45,860 nucleotides of DNA from assembly GCA_964632395.1 (NCBI GenBank), contig CAZWES010000006.1:1-45860 (forward strand). The letters are read 5' to 3'. This DNA comes from CAZWES01 sp964632395 (GTDB lineage Bacteria; Patescibacteriota; Gracilibacteria; Peribacterales; Peribacteraceae). The notes below the pieces were generated by a model, which was not told the DNA's origin, searched no databases, and was given only the letters and a program-made list of their open reading frames with translations. The translations under genes were made by a program, and so were the position numbers. Positions 24,179 to 31,068 of the stretch are shown here, in pieces (position 1 is the stretch's first letter; each line of letters opens with the position of its first letter).

Positions 24179-25168
24179 ATGAAAACCTACGTAAATACTA
24201 TTAAAGGGAAGGACTACCTATATGCGTACGATAGGATATTTATAGATCATGGAAAGACCTTCCAGAAGACAAAATCGTTGGGGCGAGTGGATACCGCAAC
24301 CGATTTGGCAGACAAACAGCATAAATTTGCAATATTTATCGAAAAGGAAGAAGTAATCAGGCGTACACGCCATTGGGAAAGAAAAATTACAGATCCCAAA
24401 TTCACCAAGTATGTTTCCGTACAAAAAATAGAGGAAAAAAGGGCAGCGTTATTTCGAGCAAAAGAACGTATGGGTGAGATTGCAACCAGTGCAATGGAAA
24501 CCGCTTTTTTGGTGGACTTTATCTACAACTCAAACAAGCTTGAGGGAAGTAAAATTCCAAGGAAAAGTATTGAAGAAATAGTTCTCAGGCAGTCAAAAAG
24601 GGGGAATGAAGAGATAGATAATACACTCAGAGCTTTATATTTCGTCGATAACCAATTCCGCTTCAATGCCAAACGCATCAGAATGCTCCACGAAATATTG
24701 CTCAGTCACGAACCCGGAAAGCTGGGATTTAGAACGGAAAAAGTGGTTGTTGGTGAATCAGACGTTTGCCCATGGGAAAAAGTAAAGGAAAAGCTGCATA
24801 ATCTCTGTGCATGGTACGAAAAAGCAAAGAAATATATGTATCCACCAGAGCTTGCATTTGATTTTTATTATCAATTTGAGCGTATTCATCCCTTCAAAGA
24901 TGGAAATGGACGAACCGGTAGATTGATTATGAATCGCATTCTAAAAGATCACCGCTATCATCCAATAATTATCTGGAATAAAAAACGCAACTCTCACCTG
25001 AGTGCGTTCAAAAAGTATATCGAAGAAAGAAGTCATTATTTTTACAAATTCATGTATAGTCAGTTTGCCAAAACCCATGAAGTGTATCTGGAAAAAATTG
25101 ATAAAGCATTTAATCTGGAAGAACTCTCTGAATACTTTCTCAAACCATCTGAGTACAACAAATCTTAA
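24179..25168 (+). CDS. Fic family protein (AMP-transferase type)
   Basis: 329 residues. The Fic motif HPFKDGNGRTGR (His237-Arg248) is canonical, with all catalytic residues. An inhibitory helix motif (S118-N-K-L-E122-G123, i.e. S/TxxxE-G/N) lies N-terminal, so activity should be autoinhibited. An N-terminal extension (1-110) and a C-terminal winged-helix-like tail flank the core. Fic enzymes usually transfer AMP to a protein hydroxyl; the target is unknown. Promoter: -35 TTGTAA (24143-24148), 17 bp, -10 TATTAA (24166-24171), seven bases to ATG, so leaderless. Confidence 0.92.
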   Translation: MKTYVNTIKGKDYLYAYDRIFIDHGKTFQKTKSLGRVDTATDLADKQHKFAIFIEKEEVIRRTRHWERKITDPKFTKYVSVQKIEEKRAALFRAKERMGEIATSAMETAFLVDFIYNSNKLEGSKIPRKSIEEIVLRQSKRGNEEIDNTLRALYFVDNQFRFNAKRIRMLHEILLSHEPGKLGFRTEKVVVGESDVCPWEKVKEKLHNLCAWYEKAKKYMYPPELAFDFYYQFERIHPFKDGNGRTGRLIMNRILKDHRYHPIIIWNKKRNSHLSAFKKYIEERSHYFYKFMYSQFAKTHEVYLEKIDKAFNLEELSEYFLKPSEYNKS

Positions 25169-25188
25169 TCAATTCCCTCAATTGTGCC

Positions 25189-25674
25189 ATGACAGATGTT
25201 AATCTCCGCCTCGCCCTCGGCACCGATCACGCAGGATTCAAGTTAAAAGAAGAACTCAAGTCGTATTTGATGGAAAAAGGAATTGATGTGATTGATGTGG
25301 GAACTTTTTCCGAAGATCCCTGTGATTATCCTGAAATTGCAAAAAAGATTGCCGAGGTGATGTTGACTGAAAAAATCCCGGGCGTGTTCCTGGGTGGCTC
25401 CGGATTTGGCGAATGCATGGCAGGGAACAAAATTCCGGGAATAAGAGCTGCAAGATGCGCTTCTGTTGATGATGCTGTGATGACCCGCCGCCACAACGAT
25501 GCAAACATGCTTAATCTCGGCGGCAGGATGATTGATAGTAATCTTGCCAAAAAAATCCTGGATGCATTTTTGGAGACAAAGTTTGATGGGGACGCAGAAT
25601 CGAAAGAAGATGGGGGAAGGCATGTTGAGAGAATCAGGCAATTGCATGAATTGGATCAACACCCTTACCAATAA
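25189..25674 (+). CDS. rpiB: Ribose-5-phosphate isomerase B
   Basis: 161 residues of the RpiB/LacA fold: LALGTDHAGFKLKEELKSYL, GTFSEDPCDYPEIA, GVFLGGSGFGECMAGNKIPGIRAARC, RRHNDANMLNLGGRMI. It interconverts ribose-5-P and ribulose-5-P. The E. coli catalytic Cys (CGTGIGM) is absent; instead GGSGFGE places Glu75 where the M. tuberculosis enzyme uses Glu as the base. It begins 20 bp after the Fic gene and precedes rpe, the next pentose-phosphate step. Confidence 0.92.
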   Translation: MTDVNLRLALGTDHAGFKLKEELKSYLMEKGIDVIDVGTFSEDPCDYPEIAKKIAEVMLTEKIPGVFLGGSGFGECMAGNKIPGIRAARCASVDDAVMTRRHNDANMLNLGGRMIDSNLAKKILDAFLETKFDGDAESKEDGGRHVERIRQLHELDQHPYQ

Positions 25675-25710
25675 GGTGGTAAAAGATACCCTTTTAGGGG
25701 AAATTAGTGC

Positions 25711-25748
25711 TTGACACTAGGTAATCATTACCCTATGATGTAGATATC
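25711..25748 (+). promoter_or_regulatory. Near-consensus promoter with palindromic operator
   Basis: -35 TTGACA (25711-25716), 17-bp spacer, -10 TATGAT (25734-25739), nine bases to ATG 25749. The spacer carries a perfect 13-bp palindrome GGTAAT-C-ATTACC (25720-25732) exactly between the two hexamers, an ideal position for repression. Confidence 0.85.
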
Positions 25749-25922
25749 ATGCCGAATACACAAGTTCGCATCACTAAAACAAAGGAGCTTCAGGAAGTGC
25801 TCAATTTTCTGAAGGAACAATATAAAGGATTGAGCGAGGCGGAGTTATGCAAGAATCTTTTGGTGAATGCCTATGTCAAATTCAAGAGAAACGATAGAAT
25901 GACTGAAGACTTTTCGCGTTAA
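25749..25922 (+). CDS. 57-residue putative ribbon-helix-helix regulator
   Basis: MPNTQVRITKTKELQEVLNF, then LKEQYKGLSEAELCKNLLVNA and YVKFKRND...: a short N-terminal strand (VRIT) followed by two helices, the size and layout of MetJ/Arc-type ribbon-helix-helix DNA-binding proteins. Such proteins bind short palindromes as dimers, and its own promoter spacer holds one (GGTAATCATTACC), so autoregulation is likely. It lies between rpiB and rpe and could regulate them or be the antitoxin-like survivor of a lost pair; no toxin gene is adjacent. Stop TAA is 6 bp before rpe. Strand and start are fixed by the promoter. Confidence 0.7.
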   Translation: MPNTQVRITKTKELQEVLNFLKEQYKGLSEAELCKNLLVNAYVKFKRNDRMTEDFSR

Positions 25923-25928
25923 AGCACC

Positions 25929-26606
25929 ATGCCTGATCTCCTCATCACTCCATCAATCCTCTCCGCCGACTTCGGCAAACTCCAGCAAGAAGTCGACTCC
26001 GTAGCCCCACACGCAGATTGGCTGCAGGTTGATGTAATGGATGGCCACTTTGTCCCAAACATCAGCTTTGGCGCACCGGTGATGAAGTGGATAAAAACAG
26101 ATCTCCCGCTCGATGTGCATTTGATGGTCACAAATCCAAAAGATCGCATCCAGGAATTTGTGGAGGCAGGCGCCACACACATAACCTTCCATGCAGAAGC
26201 AGTACCTGACTCGGAGAATCAGAAAGAACTCATCAAATTGATACGATCAAAAGGGTGTACTGCGGGAGTCGCACTAAACCCCGACACAAAACTCGATGCC
26301 ATAAAAAGCATCCTCTCATCGGAATCGTCGGACTCTTCGGCCTCCTCGGAATCCTCGTCAATTGACCTTATTCTATGCATGACCGTAAATCCCGGCTTCG
26401 GCGGCCAGTCATTCATCCTAGATGTTCTCCCAAAAATTGAAAACCTGAGAAAATCTCATCCTGATCTTATGATCCAGGTTGATGGCGGCATAAACGCAGA
26501 AACCGCCAAAAAATGTCGTGAGGCAGGAGCGAATAATCTGGTTGCGGGGAGTTATATTTTTGGAAGTGGGGATAGGGAGGGAGCTATTGAGAACTTACGC
26601 AAATGA
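25929..26606 (+). CDS. rpe: Ribulose-phosphate 3-epimerase with Ser-rich insertion
   Basis: 225 residues. TIM barrel with ITPSILSADFGKLQQEV, QVDVMDGHFVPNIS (metal-binding His/Asp), DVHLMVTNP, ITFHAEA, TVNPGFGGQSFI and IQVDGGINAETA, all the family's active-site blocks. It interconverts ribulose-5-P and xylulose-5-P. Between AIKSIL and IDLILCM there are about 13 extra Ser/Glu/Asp/Ala residues encoded by a 9-bp tandem repeat (26319-26357). It is probably co-transcribed with the small regulator upstream. Confidence 0.93.
   Translation: MPDLLITPSILSADFGKLQQEVDSVAPHADWLQVDVMDGHFVPNISFGAPVMKWIKTDLPLDVHLMVTNPKDRIQEFVEAGATHITFHAEAVPDSENQKELIKLIRSKGCTAGVALNPDTKLDAIKSILSSESSDSSASSESSSIDLILCMTVNPGFGGQSFILDVLPKIENLRKSHPDLMIQVDGGINAETAKKCREAGANNLVAGSYIFGSGDREGAIENLRK
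26319..26357 (+). repeat. 9-bp tandem repeat inside rpe
   Basis: TCGGAATCG-TCGGACTCT-TCGGCCTCC-TCGGAATCC-TCG: four diverged 9-mers, in frame, each giving Ser-X-Ser (X = Glu, Asp, Ala, Glu). A length-variable coding microsatellite in a surface loop is likely. Confidence 0.85.
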
Positions 26607-26657
26607 TCGGAATTTCCCCGGAAATTTCCCCAGAAACTTATTTCTCCGGAAATATTG

Positions 26658-26692
26658 TTGACATTAGTATTGCTTGGACATACATTTCCTGC
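26658..26692 (+). promoter_or_regulatory. Promoter deciding the start of the gene at 26693
   Basis: -35 TTGACA (26658-26663), 17 bp, -10 TACATT (26681-26686), six bases, ATG 26693. It lies inside the longer frame beginning at 26603, which is therefore rejected. Just upstream (26609-26655) are several GGAAATTTCC/TTTCCCCGGAAA-like motifs that may bind a regulator. Confidence 0.8.
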
Positions 26693-26971
26693 ATGTCTAG
26701 AATTCTTACAGCAGAGGACTTGTCAGCAGGTGGCCACTTCACACTCGATGAAGACATTTTTCTATCGTCAGAAGATCGACCAGAAATATCCGCAGATTGG
26801 GAAAATTTTGAAAGTGGACGCAATATCACAGTTAGACCAGCTCATGACAACCTTTTAGAAGTTATCTACACAGCTCGGCATCAGACATCACATTGTGGAG
26901 TATTGACTGTCGCCCCCAAACAACTTATTGGAAAAAGGGTAGTTGACCACTCTGAGGAAACATCGGCATAA
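26693..26971 (+). CDS. Small hypothetical protein
   Basis: 92 residues (MSRILTAEDLSAGGHFTLDE...), acidic at the N-terminal half, with RNITVRPAHDNLLEVIYTA and a basic patch near the end. No membrane segment or recognised motif. It has its own strong leaderless promoter, so it is probably expressed independently of rpe and purM. Confidence 0.65.
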   Translation: MSRILTAEDLSAGGHFTLDEDIFLSSEDRPEISADWENFESGRNITVRPAHDNLLEVIYTARHQTSHCGVLTVAPKQLIGKRVVDHSEETSA

Positions 26972-27007
26972 CTCCCGCCGATAACCGATGCGTGTTATCA
27001 TCTATAC

Positions 27008-28018
27008 ATGACCACCTACGCAGACTCCGGAGTCGATATCGCCCGCGGAGACGAGGCCGTTAAACGGCTAAAAGATCACGTCGAGAGCACTTTTACAGGC
27101 GATGTACTGCGCGGAGTCGGCTCTTTTGCCGGCGCAATCAGTGCATCGGCGGTTAAAGATATGGAGGACCCGGTGCTGCTTGCAAGCATTGATGGAGTTG
27201 GCACCAAAACGATAATCGCAGAACTCACGGGTAAGTGGGAGAATATCGGAAAGGATATTGTGGGGCACTCGGGCAATGACTTGGTGTGCCAGGGTGCAAC
27301 CCCCCTACTCTTTTTGGATTACGTTGCAAGCAACAAGCTTGATCCCGCGACGATTGAGTCGATCGTAAAAGGTATGTGCGAATCGTGCAGGGAACTTGGA
27401 TGTGTTTTGATCGGCGGGGAAACTGCGGAGATGCCAAAGGTTTATGCAGAAGGCGCACATGACGTGGTGGGTTCGATCGTCGGAATGGTTGATCGCAAGA
27501 AAATGATTACGGGAGAAAATATTAAGGAAGGTGATGCGCTGATCGCACTCCCTTCAAACGGATTGCACACAAATGGCTACTCGCTTGCGCGGAAAGTGTT
27601 GTTGGATGATGCGAAGATGGATTTGAATGCGGCAATGCCGGAGCTTGAAGGTGAAACTTTGGGAGATGCCTTACTTAAGCCACATACCTCGTACGTCAAA
27701 ACTGTTTTGAAACTGCATGATGAGATTGGCATCAAAGGAATTGCACACATCACGGGTGGAGGAATCTCAGGAAATCTCTCACGTATTTTGCCCGAGGGGC
27801 TCGGTGCAAAAATTGATAAAAGTGCGATCAAGCGACCGCCGATTTTTGATCTTATCCAAAAGACAGGTGATGTGAGTGAAGAAGCAATGTTTGAGGCGTT
27901 TAATATGGGAGTTGGGATGATATTGGTTGTGGATCAAAGCAAAGCTGAATCAGCTCTGGAAATATCTGGAGGATATGTTGTTGGAGCGATTGATGGGGAT
28001 GGAGGAATCAGATTATAA
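27008..28018 (+). CDS. purM: Phosphoribosylformylglycinamidine cyclo-ligase (AIR synthetase)
   Basis: 336 residues, normal length. Blocks YADSGVDIARGDEAV, LLASIDGVGTKTIIA, DLVCQGATPLLFLDYVA, LIGGETAEMP, DALIALPSNGLHTNGYSLAR and HITGGGISGNLSRIL define PurM, which closes the imidazole ring in purine synthesis using ATP. No other pur genes are in the window, which is odd for a pathway enzyme in a genome this reduced; they may lie elsewhere. Extended -10 TGTTATCAT (26993-27001) with six bases to ATG: leaderless. The 3' end overlaps the opposing gene by 6 bp. Confidence 0.95.
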   Translation: MTTYADSGVDIARGDEAVKRLKDHVESTFTGDVLRGVGSFAGAISASAVKDMEDPVLLASIDGVGTKTIIAELTGKWENIGKDIVGHSGNDLVCQGATPLLFLDYVASNKLDPATIESIVKGMCESCRELGCVLIGGETAEMPKVYAEGAHDVVGSIVGMVDRKKMITGENIKEGDALIALPSNGLHTNGYSLARKVLLDDAKMDLNAAMPELEGETLGDALLKPHTSYVKTVLKLHDEIGIKGIAHITGGGISGNLSRILPEGLGAKIDKSAIKRPPIFDLIQKTGDVSEEAMFEAFNMGVGMILVVDQSKAESALEISGGYVVGAIDGDGGIRL

Positions 28019-28327
28019 CTGCTCAACCTGAACATCAGGACGATACTGCGCAAGCTGCTCACTTAATACAGAGTTCATCAACAACAGTACTTCAATTGTA
28101 TTTAGTGCAGCACTCTGACCCTCCGAATCACCTTTACGAAAAGCTTGTTCTACGGCCCCTCGTGCAGTAAGTAATGGAATCAATATTTCCTGCCTCAATA
28201 ATTCTTTTATCTCATCAATAGAACCATGGTCTAATACTGAAACCAAGTGTTTCAGTTTCTCATCTTTTTTATCAACCTCAACACCCTGTTCTTTCAATTC
28301 TCTTGTAAGGGATTTAGTAGTTATCAT
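28013..28327 (-). CDS. Hypothetical helical protein
   Basis: 104 residues (MITTKSLTRELKEQGVEVDK...), predicted all-helical and charged, with HLVSVLDHGSIDEIKELLRQ and LNTIEVLLLMNSVLSEQLAQ. Function unknown. A -10 (CATAAT, 28340-28335) ends 7 bases before its ATG and lies within the end of the preceding gene, so it may be transcribed both with and independently of it. Confidence 0.6.
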   Translation of the reverse strand: MITTKSLTRELKEQGVEVDKKDEKLKHLVSVLDHGSIDEIKELLRQEILIPLLTARGAVEQAFRKGDSEGQSAALNTIEVLLLMNSVLSEQLAQYRPDVQVEQL

Positions 28328-28335
28328 AAATCCGA

Positions 28336-28578
28336 TTATGAAGCTCTTGCTCTACCCTTTTCAAACACATCCTGCACATGTCCACGATAAGGACCATCTT
28401 CTTCTAAAAATTCAACAACAAGATTTTGTAATGTGAGAGGATCAAGCCTGCCTAATGCATTTGATTGCAATTGATGAGGGCTAACAGGCACTTCTCCTAA
28501 AAGGTGTGCGTTAAGCTCCTCTTCTGATAACATTCCCTTCCCATCACATGAGCCGGCAGAAAGATCTACACTTACCAT
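28336..28578 (-). CDS. Small hypothetical acidic protein
   Basis: 80 residues (MVSVDLSAGSCDGKGMLSEE...), with LDPLTLQNLVVEFLEEDGPYRGHVQDVFEKGR. No motif recognised. It is divergent from dprA with 22 bp between start codons, and 8 bp upstream of the gene at 28327, so the two form a small operon. Confidence 0.55.
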   Translation of the reverse strand: MVSVDLSAGSCDGKGMLSEEELNAHLLGEVPVSPHQLQSNALGRLDPLTLQNLVVEFLEEDGPYRGHVQDVFEKGRARAS

Positions 28579-28600
28579 TTGCCCACATTAAACGCCTATT
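28579..28600. promoter_or_regulatory. 22-bp divergent start region (hypothetical / dprA)
   Basis: Leftwards -10 TTTAAT (28592-28587 on the minus strand) with eight bases to ATG 28578. For dprA only a weak hexamer (TTAAAC, 28588-28593, seven bases to ATG 28601) is visible, overlapping the same DNA. Confidence 0.35.
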
Positions 28601-29692
28601 ATGAACCTCTGTCAAGTATCCTCCACTCTCCCCTGGGCTATCCTCAACATCCTAACCAAAAGGCGCTACGAAGTGCTTTTAGAGCAATATGGCACACTGG
28701 ATGCAGCCTGGGCCTCTCTGGATCAGGAATTATTGAAGAGAATCGGCTGCAGGGAGGAGACTATTTTGAAGACCCTGAACGAAGCTGAAGAGATGGATCT
28801 TGAGCACCACGAACAATTCATGGAAAAGAATGAAATCGAGATGATCTCGATTGAAGATGAGGAATATCCGGAGACGCTCAAAAATATCCCAGACCCTCCG
28901 GTATTTTTGTTTGCAAAAGGAAATCTGGATGTTTTGAGTGAACCCGCAATCGCAGTTGTTGGAACACGGAATATGAGTGCATACGGCAAACGCGTAATCA
29001 GCAATTTGATTCCGGAATTTGTTCAGGCGGGACTTGTTACAATCAGCGGTCTTGCAATGGGAATTGATGCGGAGGTTGCAAAGGAAACGATCAGTGCAGG
29101 AGGAAAAACGATTGCCGTGCTTGGTCATGGACTCTCCGCAATCTACCCCAAAGCAAACGCAAGGCTTGCGGATGAGATCATTGAAAATGGCGGACTTCTG
29201 CTTTCGGAATATCCAATTCATATCCGACCGGATAAATATACTTTCCCCGCGAGGAATAGGATAATTGCAGGTCTCTCGCTCGGAACAATCGTCGCAGAAG
29301 CAGCAAGCCAAAGCGGGTCGCTTATCACTGCAAGTTTGGCATTGGAAGACGGAAAAGAAGTTTTTGCAATCCCCGGACAAATTTTTGATCCGAATGTTGA
29401 GGGTACACATCACTTGATACAAAAAGGCGGTGCCAAACTAATCACATCCGCAGAAGATGTTTTGAACGAACTTGGCGTAGTGATGCCGGAAGGCGGAAAG
29501 GAATCGAATTACAAAGCACAGACGCCAGACGAGATGCTGCTCCTAAAAAACCTGACGACAATGCCTCAATCAGTTGATGAACTCGTGGAGAAATCTGGAA
29601 TGTCCGTACCTCAAGTCAATGCGACTCTGACTTTGATGGAACTAAAAGGCGGAGCGAAGAATGTGGGGATGGGGCAATGGGTCAAGGCCTAG
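28601..29692 (+). CDS. dprA: DNA processing protein DprA/Smf
   Basis: 363 residues. N-terminal helical region with a helix-hairpin-helix-like segment (about 10-60), then the Rossmann-fold DprA core: AIAVVGTRNMSAYGKRV, VTISGLAMGIDAEVAKETI, IAVLGHGLSAIYPKAN, LLLSEYP, FPARNRIIAGLS, VVEAASQSGSLITA-like, VFAIPGQIFDPNVEGTHHLI. A C-terminal winged helix (LLLKNLTTMPQSVDELVEKSGMSVPQVNATLTLMELKG) completes it. DprA loads RecA on incoming single-stranded DNA; with two prepilins and the surface nuclease it fits a DNA-uptake lifestyle. Confidence 0.95.
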   Translation: MNLCQVSSTLPWAILNILTKRRYEVLLEQYGTLDAAWASLDQELLKRIGCREETILKTLNEAEEMDLEHHEQFMEKNEIEMISIEDEEYPETLKNIPDPPVFLFAKGNLDVLSEPAIAVVGTRNMSAYGKRVISNLIPEFVQAGLVTISGLAMGIDAEVAKETISAGGKTIAVLGHGLSAIYPKANARLADEIIENGGLLLSEYPIHIRPDKYTFPARNRIIAGLSLGTIVAEAASQSGSLITASLALEDGKEVFAIPGQIFDPNVEGTHHLIQKGGAKLITSAEDVLNELGVVMPEGGKESNYKAQTPDEMLLLKNLTTMPQSVDELVEKSGMSVPQVNATLTLMELKGGAKNVGMGQWVKA

Positions 29693-29694
29693 CG

Positions 29695-29815
29695 AACCAA
29701 GCACCAAATTCCAAATTCCAAAAGAATTCCAAATTTCAAAATCCAAAACCATTAGTATCCTCACCTTTGAAATTTGGGTTTTGAGATTCTTTTGGAATTT
29801 GGTGCTTGGAATTTC
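29695..29815. repeat. Repeat family B hairpin downstream of dprA
   Basis: AACCAAGCACCAAATTCC, AAATTCCAAAAGAATTCC and AAATTTCAAAATCC on the left; TTTGAAATTTGGG, TTTTGGAATTTGG and GCTTGGAATTTCC on the right, making a long imperfect stem. It ends directly at the -10 of the next gene. Confidence 0.85.
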
Positions 29816-29830
29816 CGCTATAATGGATGC

Positions 29831-30016
29831 ATGTGGCCGTTCCCCCGACGCCATCGCAGAAAACGTATCTCCCGCCTGGAAAAGCTGGTTGCAGGAATTG
29901 TAATCGGCGGAGCGATCGGATCTATCGTGGGGAAAAAGCTGATGGACCGTGCAAATGGGGATGACCACGACGAAGACGAGAATGAAGAGGATTTTGAGGA
30001 GAGTGACGAAGAATAG
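29831..30016 (+). CDS. Small membrane protein (YtxH-like glycine-zipper helix, acidic tail)
   Basis: 61 residues: basic N-terminus (WPFPRRHRRKRISRLEKL), one hydrophobic helix with GxxxG spacing (VAGIVIGGAIGSIVGKKLM), then a strongly acidic tail of Asp/Glu. TATAAT (29819-29824) plus six bases to ATG fixes the start and predicts a leaderless mRNA; longer frames upstream translate repeat B. Function unknown; general resemblance to YtxH-type proteins only. Confidence 0.65.
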   Translation: MWPFPRRHRRKRISRLEKLVAGIVIGGAIGSIVGKKLMDRANGDDHDEDENEEDFEESDEE

Positions 30017-30026
30017 CTGTAGCCAT

Positions 30027-30106
30027 GTCATCCCGAGTAGCGCCGAGTAGCCCCGCGTAGCGCGTAGCGCGAAGTGGGGCGTACCGAGGCGCGTATCGAG
30101 GGAGAC
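30027..30106 (+). repeat. Repeat family A, long form
   Basis: Begins GTCATCCCGAGTAGCGCCGA and ends ATCGAGGGAGAC, with the same expanded inner hairpin (CCCCGCG...CGAAGTGGGGC) as the copy at 10005. Located between two convergent small membrane-protein genes. Confidence 0.92.
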
Positions 30107-30119
30107 ACGGCGGTAATTT

Positions 30120-30560
30120 CTATTCCCCAATCAATTCTTCAACAATATTAACCTCCTCAACCGGAGCCTCTTCCTCAACTTCTTCCACCGGAGCATCAAG
30201 CAATAGCTCAGGCTCATCTACAATCGGCTCTGGCTTGTAAACTTCTTCAACAACTTCTTCCGATTCCTCACTTGATGCTTCTTCCGCGATTTTCTCCGAC
30301 TGCGCGGGCGGTCCTACTGTTTCGTCTACCAATTCTTCCACTTGATCATCAACTGCAATTTCTATTTCATCGGACACGCTCGCGCCACCTCCCCACCCCT
30401 CCATCCATGAATCCATATTCTTCTGCATCTCTCCAAGATCTATCCTCACCATTGGCTCAGATTTAACGTTTTGCCCCGAGGCCACTTCCACAGGACCCGG
30501 CGGTATGAACGCTATGTAAGCGAACAGGCCACAAATGGCGAGAAACATAAAAGCTTTCAT
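30120..30560 (-). CDS. Membrane-anchored acidic protein
   Basis: 146 residues from ATG 30560 (MKAFMFLAICGLFAYIAFIP). One N-terminal helix, then a long Glu/Asp/Pro/Val-rich tail (EEASSEESEEVVEEVYKPEP, EEVEEEAPVEEV) that is presumably disordered and exposed. TATAAT on the minus strand (30585-30580) would start transcription near 30573, so the upstream in-frame start at 30578 cannot be used from it. No enzymatic motif. Confidence 0.6.
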   Translation of the reverse strand: MKAFMFLAICGLFAYIAFIPPGPVEVASGQNVKSEPMVRIDLGEMQKNMDSWMEGWGGGASVSDEIEIAVDDQVEELVDETVGPPAQSEKIAEEASSEESEEVVEEVYKPEPIVDEPELLLDAPVEEVEEEAPVEEVNIVEELIGE

Positions 30561-30589
30561 GATGTTTATTTCTACCATTATTATACACC

Positions 30590-31063
30590 TTTCTTGAGGG
30601 TGTGTCTACCAAGGAAAATGGGCATACGGCCAATTTAAGGCAAAAAACCCTCAATACTGACTTACAAATGATAGCTGCCACATGCACAATGAGCCATGTC
30701 ATCAATGTGGTGACACAACGGTTCTCCTGGGTGCTTCTAGGGCATTTCTTGCCCCGACAACCTACCACCAGTCGAGCGCAGTAAGCTCAGGAGAACCATT
30801 TTCTACACATTGCACTTTAAACATTTTAAGAAAACACTATATTGGCACTAGTGCAGACCACTCGGAGTGGCCTGCATTAGACTCCCCTGATTTTGGGCAT
30901 TTCACCAACCCGCTGAATCTAGGGGAGTCGCTTTTCGCATATTCAATTACAAAACACATATATGAGCTATATAGTGTCGTACGTGTAGCCGCTCGTTGTG
31001 GTTGCACGGGCTTCCCTGGCATCTCAAACCGATTAACTCCCGGTGGGAGCCAGGGGAGTTTTT
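30590..31063 (+). ncRNA. Candidate structured non-coding RNA (about 470 nt)
   Basis: A 484-bp gap between two minus-strand genes has no convincing coding frame but many exact stems in sequence order. They are 30594-30601/30647-30654 (TTGAGGGT/ACCCTCAA), 30678-30683/30705-30710, 30720-30729/30788-30797 (GGTTCTCCTG/CAGGAGAACC, with inner GGGC/GCCC and CGAC/GTCG), and 30834-30842/30969-30977 (ACACTATAT/ATATAGTGT). The last encloses hairpins 30853-30875 and 30880-30888/30921-30929 (GACTCCCCT/AGGGGAGTC). It ends in a terminator hairpin plus T-run. The plus-strand promoter is uncertain (TATTAT at 30579-30584). I see none of the signature sequences of tmRNA, RNase P or SRP RNA. Confidence 0.5.
31035..31063 (+). 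terminator. Rho-independent terminator of the candidate RNA
   Basis: AACTCCC (31035-31041) pairs with GGGAGTT (31054-31060), followed by T residues to 31063. An alternative stem CCCTGGC/GCCAGGG (31014-31020/31049-31055) uses the same right-hand bases, so the two folds exclude each other. Confidence 0.6.
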
Positions 31064-31068
31064 ACTTC

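Noticed and set aside
26603..26971. Longer version of the small gene after rpe, overlapping the rpe stop
   Set aside because: A near-perfect promoter (TTGACA-N17-TACATT) lies inside the extra part and points to ATG 26693.
29642..30130. Open frame on the minus strand across 29.6-30.1 kb
   Set aside because: Its sequence is a translation of repeats A and B; the leaderless small gene on the other strand explains the region.
30590..31063. tmRNA, RNase P or SRP RNA
   Set aside because: I looked for their conserved core strings on both strands and did not find them; a covariance search would settle this.
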